Assembly (NCBI GenBank): GCA_900553685.1
Contig: USEI01000004.1
Span: 1-64,000 of the forward strand
Reading direction: 5' to 3'
DNA length: 64,000 nucleotides
From: an uncultured Clostridium sp.
GTDB lineage: Bacteria > Bacillota > Clostridia > TANB77 > CAG-508
Under the pieces are notes generated by a model, which searched no databases, had not been told where the DNA came from, and was given only the letters and a program-made list of their open reading frames with translations. The position numbers and the translations under genes were made by a program. Positions 8,653-17,986 of the stretch are shown in pieces. Numbering within the stretch: position 1 is the stretch's first letter; each line of letters opens with the position of its first letter.

Positions 8653-9552
8653 ATCGATTGTCGCACCTATTATTCCTGCATCATTTTTCATCTCTGCTGT
8701 TACAATTTTTACACTTGATTTATTAAAAGTAGATTCTGGTTTATTTATTTCTTCAATTAATTTATTTAGTACTGGATGTCCTTCATAATATGAAAAACTT
8801 CCACCAAAACAAACTATTTCTGGCTCAAAAATATCAATCAAATTGCATACTCCAATTCTTAAATAATCTATAAATTCATTTATATCATCTTGTACTTCAT
8901 CATGATATTTAACCATTAATTCTTCTCTTAAATATTGTCCAGAAATATCTGTTCCATCTATTCCTAAAGTATTTGTTATTCTAGTTTTTAATGCTTTAAT
9001 TGAAGCATATCTTTCAAAACAACCTTTTTTTCCACAAGTACACTCTAAACCATCTTTTACTAGTGTAATATGTCCAAATTCAAAGCCTGAAAATCTCTTT
9101 GGTTCTAAAAGCTTGCCATCAATAAACGCTGCTCCACCAATTCCAGTTCCTATATTTATAAAAACACAATCATCATAGTTTTTCATAGCACCATATTTTT
9201 TTTCAGCCAATGCTGCACATTTTCCATCATTTCTAATTTTTACTGGCAAATTGTATTTTTCTATTAACTTAGTTTGTAAATCAAAATTTTTTAGGCCTAA
9301 ATTCCAAGAAATTATATGTCCATTAGTTACAGTTCCAGGAGAAGCAACTCCTATTTTTTCAATATCTTTTATTGAAAGTTCATTTTCTTCTAATATTTTA
9401 TTTATTAGTTCATCAATATTATTTAAAATTGCAGTTTCAATATTTTTTCTATCTTCTTGCGTAAAAAATTTATCAACTACTGCTTTTAAATTATTTTGTT
9501 CAACTAAACCTATTCCTATATGACTTCCACCTAAATCAATTCCTATTTTCAT
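8647..9552 (-). CDS. ROK family sugar kinase (glucokinase-like)
   Basis: Encodes 301 residues from MKIGIDLGGSHIG, a start chosen for the GGAGAAAAAAT site upstream. The N-terminal DLGG phosphate-binding loop, the INIGTGIGGA loop near residue 140, and the ROK zinc motif CTCGKKGCFE near residue 185 place it in the ROK family of ATP-dependent hexose kinases. EFGH, a substrate-binding segment, precedes the zinc motif. It is probably a glucokinase or related kinase. It follows the pilC gene by 14 bp and may be the last gene of that transcript, though a functional link to pili is not expected. Confidence 0.9.
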   Translation of the reverse strand: MKIGIDLGGSHIGIGLVEQNNLKAVVDKFFTQEDRKNIETAILNNIDELINKILEENELSIKDIEKIGVASPGTVTNGHIISWNLGLKNFDLQTKLIEKYNLPVKIRNDGKCAALAEKKYGAMKNYDDCVFINIGTGIGGAAFIDGKLLEPKRFSGFEFGHITLVKDGLECTCGKKGCFERYASIKALKTRITNTLGIDGTDISGQYLREELMVKYHDEVQDDINEFIDYLRIGVCNLIDIFEPEIVCFGGSFSYYEGHPVLNKLIEEINKPESTFNKSSVKIVTAEMKNDAGIIGATIDF

Positions 9553-9566
9553 ATTTTTTCTCCTTT

Positions 9567-10838
9567 TTAGATAAATAAAAATCCCCCTAAGTATACTTGT
9601 ATACAAGGAATTAAGATAACAACTGTAAAAATCAAAATCGCAATTCCTACTACTCCATAAGAAATCATTGGCAATATTTTAAGTAATCTGTTTATTTGGT
9701 TCTCTATTTCAAAATCTACATATTTAATTACTTTTTCTGTTATATCAATTAATTTGTTATTTGAACTCTTTTTTAGCATCTCAATAATTATTGGACTTAA
9801 AATTTTTTCATTTTCAAAAGGTTCTAACCAAGATTTTCCAATATAAATATTATTAATAGATTTTTCTAAAGTATCTATCATATATGTATTTTTTTCTACA
9901 TCTTTACTAACTTCTAATGCGTCCTGAATTCTCATTTTATTTTGCATATTTATATATAAAGTTTTTAATAATTTTGAAAAATCAATTAAATATTTAGCTT
10001 TTCCAAAAATAGGATTAGTATATTTTATATAATCCAATTTATATTTTCCATTATCTGTATGTAAATATTTTATTATTAAAGCTATGCAAATTGCTATAAT
10101 AATTGTTATTAAAAACCAGTGATTAATTATCTTACTAATAAATTCTGTTAATATAAGTGTACTACTTGGTACTGTAATATAAGTTCCATTTGTTAAAAAT
10201 ATGTTTTGGAGTACTGGTATTCCTATAAAAAGTGAAATTATTGTTAAAACTATAATACCTAAAAAAACCATTAGATTAGGTATAATTATTTTTTGTATTT
10301 TATTTTTTAATTCCTCTTCATTTTCTAAATAATTTATTGCATTTTCTAAACTTTCATCAAACTTTCCAGAAATTTCTCCCATTTTTATAAAATTGACATA
10401 TATAAAAGGAAATACATCAGAATACTTTTCCATAGCTTCGTACATAAATTTTCCTTGTTCAACATTTTTTAAAATTTCACGCAAAATATCCTTGAAGCTT
10501 TCATTTTCAGTATTATTAATTATAGTTATTAAAGCATGACTACTAGTAAACTTAGACTTTTTTAATAGTGAAAATTCTTGCGTGAATTTCTTTATTTCTT
10601 CAATTTCAATTTTGTTAGATATTCCAAATAATATATTATTAAAATTTCCTTTTGACTTTTTTTTCAATTTTGCTGTTCTTTTTAATTTACTTTTTATAGT
10701 AAAAGTATTTTTTACACTAATTGGAGTCATTCCATTGTTTTTTAATTTGTTTAAACAAGAAATTTTATCGCTTTCAACCATCTTAACTTTTATAACTTGC
10801 CCTTGCGGTGTTAATACCTTACATACAAAACTAGACAT
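9567..10838 (-). CDS. pilC: Type IV pilus inner-membrane platform protein PilC/GspF
   Basis: Encodes 423 residues, close to the family norm. The order is an N-terminal soluble segment (MSSFVCKVLTPQGQ) and two T2SSF domains (about 85-205 and 285-405). Three hydrophobic segments lie near residues 190-215, 243-262 and 395-420. EISGKFDESLENAINYLENE matches the GE-x-SG-x-L signature of the first domain. This protein anchors the pilus assembly ATPase at the membrane. No assembly or retraction ATPase gene (pilB, pilT) is in the window, so those must lie elsewhere. Confidence 0.93.
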   Translation of the reverse strand: MSSFVCKVLTPQGQVIKVKMVESDKISCLNKLKNNGMTPISVKNTFTIKSKLKRTAKLKKKSKGNFNNILFGISNKIEIEEIKKFTQEFSLLKKSKFTSSHALITIINNTENESFKDILREILKNVEQGKFMYEAMEKYSDVFPFIYVNFIKMGEISGKFDESLENAINYLENEEELKNKIQKIIIPNLMVFLGIIVLTIISLFIGIPVLQNIFLTNGTYITVPSSTLILTEFISKIINHWFLITIIIAICIALIIKYLHTDNGKYKLDYIKYTNPIFGKAKYLIDFSKLLKTLYINMQNKMRIQDALEVSKDVEKNTYMIDTLEKSINNIYIGKSWLEPFENEKILSPIIIEMLKKSSNNKLIDITEKVIKYVDFEIENQINRLLKILPMISYGVVGIAILIFTVVILIPCIQVYLGGFLFI

Positions 10839-10876
10839 ATTTCCTCCTTTCTATAAATTTTAATTATCTCAAAGTT

Positions 10877-11899
10877 TTAATAGTATAAATTTATTGGTGC
10901 ATATTTTGTGAGATTAAAGTTCATATAATATATATCATCTTCATCTCCTAATTTTCTCCATACACCATATTTACCATCAAAGTTACAATCTTTAGAAATA
11001 TCTTTTACTTCTTCTGCAATTCTATTAATATGAAGATATTTACTATCAACATATAAAAAATCTTGTTTTATAATGTTTTTAGTTGATTTATATCTAAAGT
11101 AACTAATTTCATCTGAAATTGTAAAATTGGGTATCCATACATATATATAATTACTTATATTTACTTCAGAATTATTATAATTTATATTATTTTTTACTGT
11201 ACCATATTCATCTATAAATTGACTTTGTAGGTCATCACCATCTTTTAAAAATATTAAAACTTTTGCCCAAACTTTTGCTGAATAGTTATACCACTCTATA
11301 TCATTCATAGTTGTAGTGATATAAGACTTTTTATCATAAGAATATTTTATTGGAATTACTTCATAATCGTCCAAACTAATATTTATATCATTAAAATAAT
11401 CTTCTGAAATAATTGGTCTATTACATTCTCCTATTATATCATGTTCTAAAACAGTAGATAATTCATACTTTTCTTCATTTCCAGCAACCAAGTATTTTAT
11501 TAAAATTTCCACTTCTCTAGATTCATTAAAATTTTCTCCTGAAGACCCAATTTTTATTTCTACATCATAGCCTTTTGGAATTTCTGTATTAAAAAATTTA
11601 TCTTCTACATAATCTCCTGAAACAGAAATATATTGAGTATTGTCAACTATTCTTTTTGTCATTCCTACAATTGAAAGCTCACTAATATATTCTTCAAATT
11701 CACTATAAGTCTTTGAATTCATACTTTCTAAAATATTAATAGCAATTCTTGAAGCTTCTGCATTTTGATTAATTTTTTTAGTTTCCGCATTAATTTTTAC
11801 ACATACTATAATTCCTAAAAATATTATACCAATAATTATAATTATTGAAAACAATATTTCTAAAGAAACTATTCCCTTTTCTTCTAAAAATTTCTTCAT
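10877..11899 (-). CDS. Type IV prepilin-like protein
   Basis: Encodes 340 residues beginning MKKFLEEKG-IVSLE. A short charged leader ends in Gly. Mature residues IVSLE place Glu at position 5, and a long hydrophobic helix follows, a canonical class III prepilin signal. The C-terminal 300 residues are a large soluble domain rich in Tyr, Asp and Ile, far bigger than a major pilin, so a minor pilin or tip protein is likely. The ATG chosen has GGA seven bases upstream; a TTG four codons earlier is possible. It lies between two other pilus genes. Confidence 0.85.
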   Translation of the reverse strand: MKKFLEEKGIVSLEILFSIIIIIGIIFLGIIVCVKINAETKKINQNAEASRIAINILESMNSKTYSEFEEYISELSIVGMTKRIVDNTQYISVSGDYVEDKFFNTEIPKGYDVEIKIGSSGENFNESREVEILIKYLVAGNEEKYELSTVLEHDIIGECNRPIISEDYFNDINISLDDYEVIPIKYSYDKKSYITTTMNDIEWYNYSAKVWAKVLIFLKDGDDLQSQFIDEYGTVKNNINYNNSEVNISNYIYVWIPNFTISDEISYFRYKSTKNIIKQDFLYVDSKYLHINRIAEEVKDISKDCNFDGKYGVWRKLGDEDDIYYMNFNLTKYAPINLYY

Positions 11900-11945
11900 A
11901 TCTTTTTCCAAATCTTTTTATTTTACCTAATTATTTTATATAATC

Positions 11946-11988
11946 TTAAATAGGCATATACATTAATTAAAAATGCATATGCCTATTT
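11946..11988 (-). terminator. Hairpin between pilus genes
   Basis: Stem AATAGGCATATGCATT / AATGTATATGCCTATT (one mismatch), T-rich after it on the minus strand. It separates the 64-residue protein gene from the prepilin gene and may terminate most transcripts there. Confidence 0.65.
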
Positions 11989-12005
11989 TTGATAGTTTTT
12001 ATATT

Positions 12006-12200
12006 TTATTTTCTATTTACAATTATCTCATTAGCACTTAAATTTCCATTTTCAACAAATTCTACTGTATCTTTTGTATTACTTAAAAATACTCCACTAT
12101 CAACTGCAACAAATATTACAACACCAGCTATTAGAATTACAGGTATCATTATTATTACAAATCTTATTATAGATGAGCCTTTTTGTGATTTCATTTTCAT
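12006..12200 (-). CDS. Small prepilin-like membrane protein
   Basis: Encodes 64 residues. MKMKSQKG is followed by SSIIR and a long hydrophobic stretch to about residue 32, then a short polar tail. The basic leader ending in Gly resembles a prepilin peptidase site, but position +5 is Arg instead of the usual Glu. The gene at 48824 shows the same arrangement with Lys. A clear AGGAG site precedes the ATG. Its position between PilP-like and prepilin genes suggests a pilus role, which is inference. Confidence 0.75.
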   Translation of the reverse strand: MKMKSQKGSSIIRFVIIMIPVILIAGVVIFVAVDSGVFLSNTKDTVEFVENGNLSANEIIVNRK

Positions 12201-12268
12201 TTCTCCTCATTATTATATTTTTTATTATATTTAAATTTAAATCATTCAATAAAATTTCTTACTAATAC

Positions 12269-12805
12269 TTATTTTGAGTTTTTATTTTCAAAAAACGTTC
12301 CTGTTGTTGAATTTTCTTCATTTAGTGTATTTTCTACTTCATTCTTATTTTCTTCATTTTTTACAACATTTTGGGAATTACTACTTTGTTTTATATCACT
12401 TTGCGTTTCTTCGCTATTTTCAAAAACTATCTGACTATTATTATTTGCATTATTAGGTATTCCACTTGCAGTTTCTGTTCTAGTAGTTTCTTCTATTGGT
12501 TCAGAATATTCTGCAAAAGGATCTTGTTTTCCACTTTCATAAGATTTTTGATTTGCATATATATTTAAATCTTCTTTGTCTATACTATAAGATTTTAAAA
12601 GAGCATCTTCATTTGAAGTTACTTGATTCGTGTTTCCTTGAATTTCTTCAACTGCTTTAAGTACTTCCTCATCTGGTTTATACTCCACAGAAGTTATATC
12701 TTCTTTAAAAGGTATAAGATCATAAAATAATAAGCCTATTACAAATAATATAACTAAAATCAGTAATATCATTATAAAAACTTCTTTTACTATTTTTTTA
12801 TTCAT
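12269..12805 (-). CDS. PilP-like pilus assembly protein
   Basis: Encodes 178 residues. One N-terminal membrane helix (about 9-28) is followed by a low-complexity Asn/Glu/Ser-rich external region. The segment GKQDPFAEYSEP resembles the K-x-DPF motif of PilP lipoproteins. The gene directly follows pilO with about 50 bp between, as pilP does in other clusters. There is no lipobox. The C-terminal 70 residues are disordered-looking, so the PilP label rests mainly on position and the DPF motif. Confidence 0.6.
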   Translation of the reverse strand: MNKKIVKEVFIMILLILVILFVIGLLFYDLIPFKEDITSVEYKPDEEVLKAVEEIQGNTNQVTSNEDALLKSYSIDKEDLNIYANQKSYESGKQDPFAEYSEPIEETTRTETASGIPNNANNNSQIVFENSEETQSDIKQSSNSQNVVKNEENKNEVENTLNEENSTTGTFFENKNSK

Positions 12806-12855
12806 TGTAAAATCATTCCTTTCTAAATATTACTTTTAGTAATACTTTTTTATCT

Positions 12856-13509
12856 TTATTCTTCTACTGTTTCATCATATTCTGTAACTGCTGAAGTTGG
12901 AACAGATGACAAATTTGTATTATTAATTGGAATGTTTTTTACTATAAAAGTTGCTTGTAAATTTTCTCCACCTTTTTCCATCATAAAATTTCTAATTTCA
13001 AATCCTAACTGATCATCATCTTCAATACTATATACAAAATCTGTAATATTTATATAATCACCTGTGACTGTAAAGCTTAAATCGCACATGATATAATCTT
13101 GTGATATTGATGTTGAAGTTGAGCTTTTTGCAACATCCAACTGTAATGTAACTCCTTTTTGAGTTGCATAATTTCCTATTGTTGTCCAAAGAAAATCCAT
13201 ATCATAAAGATCTATTGAATTTTTAATTGATATATCTGTTATTTTTCCTTGACTTACAAGTTCATCATATTCAGATTTTTTATTTTGATATTCTTCCACA
13301 GCCTTTTTTAATTCAGAGTCTTTTGAGCTAAACTCTTGAAGATTTTTTTCATTAAGCTTATTAAGCAAATCTTCTCTTTCGCTATTCATTTTTTCTATTT
13401 GTGAATAACTATTTATTTGAAAATTTCCTATTTTAACACCAAAAAAGATTATTTCAAAACAAATTATACCTGTTATAACTAATAATATAATTAATATTGC
13501 TTTTCTCAT
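12856..13509 (-). CDS. pilO: PilO-like pilus assembly protein
   Basis: Encodes 217 residues. An N-terminal membrane helix (3-25) is followed by a coiled-coil stretch (about 36-90, SEREDLLNKLNEKN onward) and an alpha/beta C-terminal domain typical of PilO. It forms inner-membrane heterodimers with PilN in known systems. The start ATG overlaps the stop of the upstream PilM-PilN gene by four bases (ATGA), so the two are translationally coupled. Confidence 0.8.
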   Translation of the reverse strand: MRKAILIILLVITGIICFEIIFFGVKIGNFQINSYSQIEKMNSEREDLLNKLNEKNLQEFSSKDSELKKAVEEYQNKKSEYDELVSQGKITDISIKNSIDLYDMDFLWTTIGNYATQKGVTLQLDVAKSSTSTSISQDYIMCDLSFTVTGDYINITDFVYSIEDDDQLGFEIRNFMMEKGGENLQATFIVKNIPINNTNLSSVPTSAVTEYDETVEE

Positions 13510-15104
13510 GGCAAATCTCCTTCTATTGTAATTTGAACTAATGAATCACTTTTTGTACCTGGTGTTGATTTTATATTTTTTAGCATTCCATCATTTTTAA
13601 TAGCTGCAACAAAATATCCTAATTGTTCATACTTTTCGGATACAGCCTCAATTACAATATGATTACTTGATGTATTTTCTATAGATATAATTTGAACATA
13701 TTTTGGTATTATAAACATTATCTTATTTAGCATATTTGGAATTGCATCTTTTGAAATTATTCTATTATTTTTACTATTTGGTGAAACATTCACTGTAGAA
13801 TTTACACTATTTATTAAAGCATTATAAGTGCTTGTATGATTTTTTATTTGTTCTAATTGATTATCTAAATTTTCAATTTGTTCTGTTGTTTGTGCTAACT
13901 TTTGATTTATTTCTGATTTTTGTTTATTGATATTTCTAGATAATATTCCTCCAAAAGTACCAAAACAAATTGAAATTATAATAAATACTGCTATAACTCT
14001 TATAAGCATTTTTTCTTTTAAATCTAATGGATCTTTAAAGATTGATTTAAAATCAAAGTTATTTTTAGAATTTATTATTGTTTCTAAATCAAAAGCATCA
14101 AATCTTGAATTTGAAGTAAAATTTAAATCTTTGTTTAATTCTCCTAAACCATCTAAAGCAAGTGCTATTGCTGAATTAACTTCTATATATTCTTTAGTTG
14201 GTATTTTTAAAGAATTAGTATCAATAAAAAACGGTTTTAGGATTTCACATTTTGATTTTTTAAAGAAATCTTGAAAATACAAATCTATATTGTTAATACT
14301 TGCACCAATACCAGTAATATAGACTTTATCTATCTTTTCTTTAAAACTTCCTAAAATTTTCTTAGATTCATTTGCAATTTTATATAAAATAGGCATTACT
14401 ATATCCAAGTACTCATTTTCATCCATATTTCTAACTTCATGCCCATAAATTGTTATATTTTTACATACTTCATAAGCTTTTTTCCAAGACATTTCAATAT
14501 GGTTTATCTTTTCTATAACTTCTTCCATACCAGAATTTAATACATCTATTCTATAAATTTCCCCATCTATAATAGTGGTTATTTTGGTTTCATTTTCAAT
14601 ATTAATTATTGCAATATTTTCATTTTCTGCAGTATCTAATAAATTTGTTATACTTGTTGATACCGGTGTCATTGCTACAAGCTTATAATCAGATAAATAT
14701 TTTGAATTTTTTTCTATTTCTTTTTTATTTGTAGAAATATATATAGCTTTATATTTATCAAAATCTTGTTTATTTTCTCTTAAAATATATCTAGAAGTTA
14801 AAGCTGATTCATCATATCCTTTTTTACTACATAACATTTCGAATTCGATTTCTAAAGATTTAGTAATATCTTTTTTTTCAAGCATAGAAAAAACATCAAA
14901 ATAATTATAAAGTTCATTAGATATGTTTATACAAATAGGAGTTTTATAACTATTAGTTTCAGCAATAATTTTATTTAATGCTTCTTCTAAATTTTCAAAA
15001 ACTTCAACATTAAACGCTTCAATTTTATAAGAATCTTTTGTTTTTTTTACTTTAGCATATTTTATTAAGTTTTTATCTATATAAATTCCTAAACAACTTA
15101 ACAT
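13506..15104 (-). CDS. Fused PilM-PilN pilus assembly protein
   Basis: Encodes 532 residues. Residues 1 to about 340 look like the actin-like PilM/FtsA ATPase fold (LGIYIDKNLIKYAKVKKTKD, then NIENETKITTIIDGEIYR, then VYITGIGASI). A linker leads to a membrane helix near 368-390, then a coiled coil (QKLAQTTEQIENLDNQLEQI) and a PilN-like C-terminal domain. PilM and PilN are usually separate proteins; in known systems the PilN N-terminus binds PilM, so a fusion is structurally plausible. It is the first gene of the pilus cluster, and the ATG follows AAAGGAG. Confidence 0.85.
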   Translation of the reverse strand: MLSCLGIYIDKNLIKYAKVKKTKDSYKIEAFNVEVFENLEEALNKIIAETNSYKTPICINISNELYNYFDVFSMLEKKDITKSLEIEFEMLCSKKGYDESALTSRYILRENKQDFDKYKAIYISTNKKEIEKNSKYLSDYKLVAMTPVSTSITNLLDTAENENIAIINIENETKITTIIDGEIYRIDVLNSGMEEVIEKINHIEMSWKKAYEVCKNITIYGHEVRNMDENEYLDIVMPILYKIANESKKILGSFKEKIDKVYITGIGASINNIDLYFQDFFKKSKCEILKPFFIDTNSLKIPTKEYIEVNSAIALALDGLGELNKDLNFTSNSRFDAFDLETIINSKNNFDFKSIFKDPLDLKEKMLIRVIAVFIIISICFGTFGGILSRNINKQKSEINQKLAQTTEQIENLDNQLEQIKNHTSTYNALINSVNSTVNVSPNSKNNRIISKDAIPNMLNKIMFIIPKYVQIISIENTSSNHIVIEAVSEKYEQLGYFVAAIKNDGMLKNIKSTPGTKSDSLVQITIEGDLP

Positions 15105-15185
15105 TACTTTCTCCTTTGTTTTACATATAACAAACTAATAATATTATGTCAAAAATATCACATTTTATTTTAATATATATGTATA

Positions 15186-15214
15186 TTTATATATTTTTTT
15201 ACAAAAAAAGTCAA
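15186..15214 (-). promoter_or_regulatory. Promoter of pilus cluster
   Basis: Minus strand -35 TTGACT (15209-15214), 17-bp spacer, -10 TATAAA (15186-15191), giving about an 80-base leader before the PilMN start. Confidence 0.7.
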
Positions 15215-15264
15215 TATATTTGCTATACTATAAATACAAATGTAATTAAAAAGTAATATAAGTT

Positions 15265-15296
15265 AAAGAGCAAATTTATTTTTAAATTTGCTCTTT
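15265..15296 (-). terminator. Terminator overlapping fbp 3' end
   Basis: Perfect 11-bp stem GAGCAAATTTA / TAAATTTGCTC. One arm lies in the last codons of fbp; the hairpin is followed by A/T-rich sequence. Confidence 0.7.
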
Positions 15297-17237
15297 TAAA
15301 ATTCCTTCTCTATATGCTACTAAAAGTTGTTTTAAATCATCAATTTCTTCTTGTAATTTTTTTCCTATATCAGTATCTGCAACTCTTTTTCTTTTTATAA
15401 TATTCTCTTTAAGAATTGTTTGAGTTCTAATATCTAAACCTTCTTCAATTGCTTTACACTTAGATTCAAAAGGTTCATTCATCGCAAGTACTAATCCATG
15501 AGAATTATATGTTAAAGTATAACCTGCAATTCCAGTAGTTGGTTGATATGCTTTTGCAAAACCTCCATCTATTACGATAACTTTACCTCCTGCTTTTATT
15601 GGACTTTCTCCGTCCTTAGCTTTTACTGGCATATGTCCATTAATTATATGTCCTTCTTCTATATCTGCTTCAAAATTTTCTAAAATTTTATTACATATTT
15701 CTTCCTCGTTTATCAATGTATAATAAGGATTTTTATGTTCTTTATGTAATTGTTTATCATCAATAAAATATCTCTCAAAAGTTGCTGCTTTATCTTTTCC
15801 GAATAGAGGTGATTTAGGTCCACACCAAAAATACCACATTAAATCTACTGCTTCTTGATTTGTTTCATTTTTTTCTCCGAAAAAAGCCTTATGTGCTATA
15901 TTTTCTATATTATCTAATAATTCTTTTCCTTTTAATGCTTTACCTAAAAGTTCTACTTTATCAAACTCCCCATTTTCTTTCATTGGGATACAACCATGAA
16001 ATAATACATTTGAGTTAAAATTCTGATACATGTGTCCTTTTGCATACAAAAAATTTATATGTCTATTTAATTTTTCACTATGCATAAATGAAATCTTTAA
16101 TCTATCTATAATTTCTTTTTCTTCCTCTGTTAATTTATAAGGATTCTTAGAATTTATTGTTGGAAAATTAACATCATTTAATTTATATTCTTTTCCATCT
16201 ATTGTTACTATTCCTTTTTCTAAATTCATCTTATCTAATAACAGTCTATCTTTCATCTTATATTCTGGATGTTTTTTTATAAGTTGCCCCTCTATTTTAA
16301 ATTGAATAACAGCCATAGCTTTTTGTATTTTAGATAAAATTATTTTATCAGTATTGCTATATTTAGATACTTCTTTATTTCTAGGCAAAAATGCTTTACA
16401 TTCATCATTTTTATAGGTTTCTGATGCAAAAATAGAAAGAGGTCTTATATTTATTCCATATCCTTCTTCTAGAGTTGCTAAATTATCATATCTACTACAA
16501 ATTCTAACAACATTTGCAATACATGCTTCATTTCCACTTGCAGCACCCATCCATAAAATGTCATGATTTCCCCATTCTATATCCAAACTGTGGAAATTCA
16601 TTAGTTTATCCACAATTATTGGAGCACCAGGTCCTCTATCATAAATATCTCCAACAATATGTAAATGATCTATTGCCATTCTTTTTATTAATTCTGAAAT
16701 AGCTACTATAAAATCATCAGCCCTATTTAAGTCAATTATACTTTCAATTATTTGATTATAATATTGCTCTTTATTATTATCATCTCCTTGAAGATGTATT
16801 AATTCATCAATTATATAATCAAAACCTTTAGGCATTGCTTTTCTTACTTTAGAACGGGTATATTTTGAGCTAACAGCTTTGGTTACTTCAATTAACCTAT
16901 ATAAAGTTATTCTGTACCATTCGTTTAAATTAGATTTTTCTTTTTTTATTAAATTTAGTTTTTCTTCTGGATAGTAAATTAAAGTTGCTAAATCTTTTCT
17001 ATCCTCTTCTGTCAAAGTTTTTTCATAAATATATTCTATTTTACTTTTAATAATACCTGAACCATTATTAAGAATATGAATAAAAGCTTCATATTCTCCA
17101 TGAATATCACTTAAAAATAATTCTGTTCCTTTAGGAAGATTTAAAATAGCTTGAAGATTTATAATCTCTTCACTTACTTCTTGAATATTTTTATAAGTTT
17201 TACTTAATAAGTTTAAATATTTATCCATAATTTTCAC
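15282..17237 (-). CDS. fbp: Class III fructose-1,6-bisphosphatase
   Basis: Encodes 651 residues of the Firmicute-type FBPase family, hydrolysing fructose-1,6-bisphosphate to fructose-6-phosphate in gluconeogenesis. Calcineurin-like metal-binding motifs are seen as SDIHGEYEAF, GDIYDRGPGA and WGNHDILWMGA; INGHMPVK lies near residue 545. Length matches the family (about 640-670). The start is uncertain: GTG (used here) gives MKIMDKYLN, and an ATG follows three codons later. AAGGAG is about 28 bases upstream, too far for either. Apparently monocistronic. Confidence 0.95.
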   Translation of the reverse strand: MKIMDKYLNLLSKTYKNIQEVSEEIINLQAILNLPKGTELFLSDIHGEYEAFIHILNNGSGIIKSKIEYIYEKTLTEEDRKDLATLIYYPEEKLNLIKKEKSNLNEWYRITLYRLIEVTKAVSSKYTRSKVRKAMPKGFDYIIDELIHLQGDDNNKEQYYNQIIESIIDLNRADDFIVAISELIKRMAIDHLHIVGDIYDRGPGAPIIVDKLMNFHSLDIEWGNHDILWMGAASGNEACIANVVRICSRYDNLATLEEGYGINIRPLSIFASETYKNDECKAFLPRNKEVSKYSNTDKIILSKIQKAMAVIQFKIEGQLIKKHPEYKMKDRLLLDKMNLEKGIVTIDGKEYKLNDVNFPTINSKNPYKLTEEEKEIIDRLKISFMHSEKLNRHINFLYAKGHMYQNFNSNVLFHGCIPMKENGEFDKVELLGKALKGKELLDNIENIAHKAFFGEKNETNQEAVDLMWYFWCGPKSPLFGKDKAATFERYFIDDKQLHKEHKNPYYTLINEEEICNKILENFEADIEEGHIINGHMPVKAKDGESPIKAGGKVIVIDGGFAKAYQPTTGIAGYTLTYNSHGLVLAMNEPFESKCKAIEEGLDIRTQTILKENIIKRKRVADTDIGKKLQEEIDDLKQLLVAYREGILKEQI

Positions 17238-17416
17238 ACTATAATTTAATTTATAGTAAACTCCTTTTTTATTTTTGTATTTTAATTTTACTTTGAAATT
17301 TTATTAATAAATTATGAAATTTATATGAATAATAAATGTATTTTGTGGAAAATATAATCACATCTGGGAATAAAAATATTTGTAATTTCCAGCTTTATAA
17401 AAAGGAGATGATTATT

Positions 17417-17881
17417 TTGAAACCTATACAAAGTAAGGAAGAATATCAAACTTATGTAGATGATAAAACGCCAAATTCACCTATTTTAAAAAATTGTTTT
17501 AATGCTTTCTGGGTTGGTGGATTAATTTGTGCTATTGGACAAATTATATTTGAAATGTGCAAAATACGTGGAATAGATGAAACAAATTCTTATACAATTG
17601 TTTCCATGTTATTAGTTTTTGCTAGTGCATTTTTGACCGGCCTTAATGTATTTAATAAAATTGGAAAATTTGCAGGAGCTGGTTCTTTAGTTCCAATTAC
17701 AGGTTTTGCAAATTCTATAGTTTCACCGGCTATGGAATATAAATCAGAAGGTTATGTAATGGGAGTTGGTGCAAAAATGTTTACTGTTGCAGGTCCTGTT
17801 TTAGTATATGGAATTTCTTCAAGTATTATTATTGGTATTATTTACATTATTTTTAATACTCAAAGCTTAATTTTAGTTTAG
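17417..17881 (+). CDS. spoVAC: Stage V sporulation protein AC
   Basis: Encodes 154 residues with about four membrane helices, matching SpoVAC. Conserved stretches are FWVGGLICAIGQ, GAGSLVPITGFANS and SPAMEYKSEGYVMGVGAKMF. SpoVA proteins form the inner spore membrane channel for dipicolinic acid uptake and release. I chose the TTG at 17417 because GGAG sits eight bases upstream; the ATG at 17408 directly abuts GGAG and would have no spacer. First gene of spoVAC-AD-AE. A sigma-G promoter is expected, but I could not identify one confidently. Confidence 0.93.
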   Translation: MKPIQSKEEYQTYVDDKTPNSPILKNCFNAFWVGGLICAIGQIIFEMCKIRGIDETNSYTIVSMLLVFASAFLTGLNVFNKIGKFAGAGSLVPITGFANSIVSPAMEYKSEGYVMGVGAKMFTVAGPVLVYGISSSIIIGIIYIIFNTQSLILV

Positions 17882-17986
17882 CTAACTGATTTAGTTTTCT
17901 ACTTATTTTTTAGTCCAGTTACATTAGAATCCGTTTAGCTTTGAAATTTATTTTAGATAAAAATTATATTTTAAGGAGTGATTGTT

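Noticed and set aside
17978-17980. GTG as spoVAD start
   Set aside because: It overlaps the last base of AAGGAG, leaving no spacer for ribosome binding.
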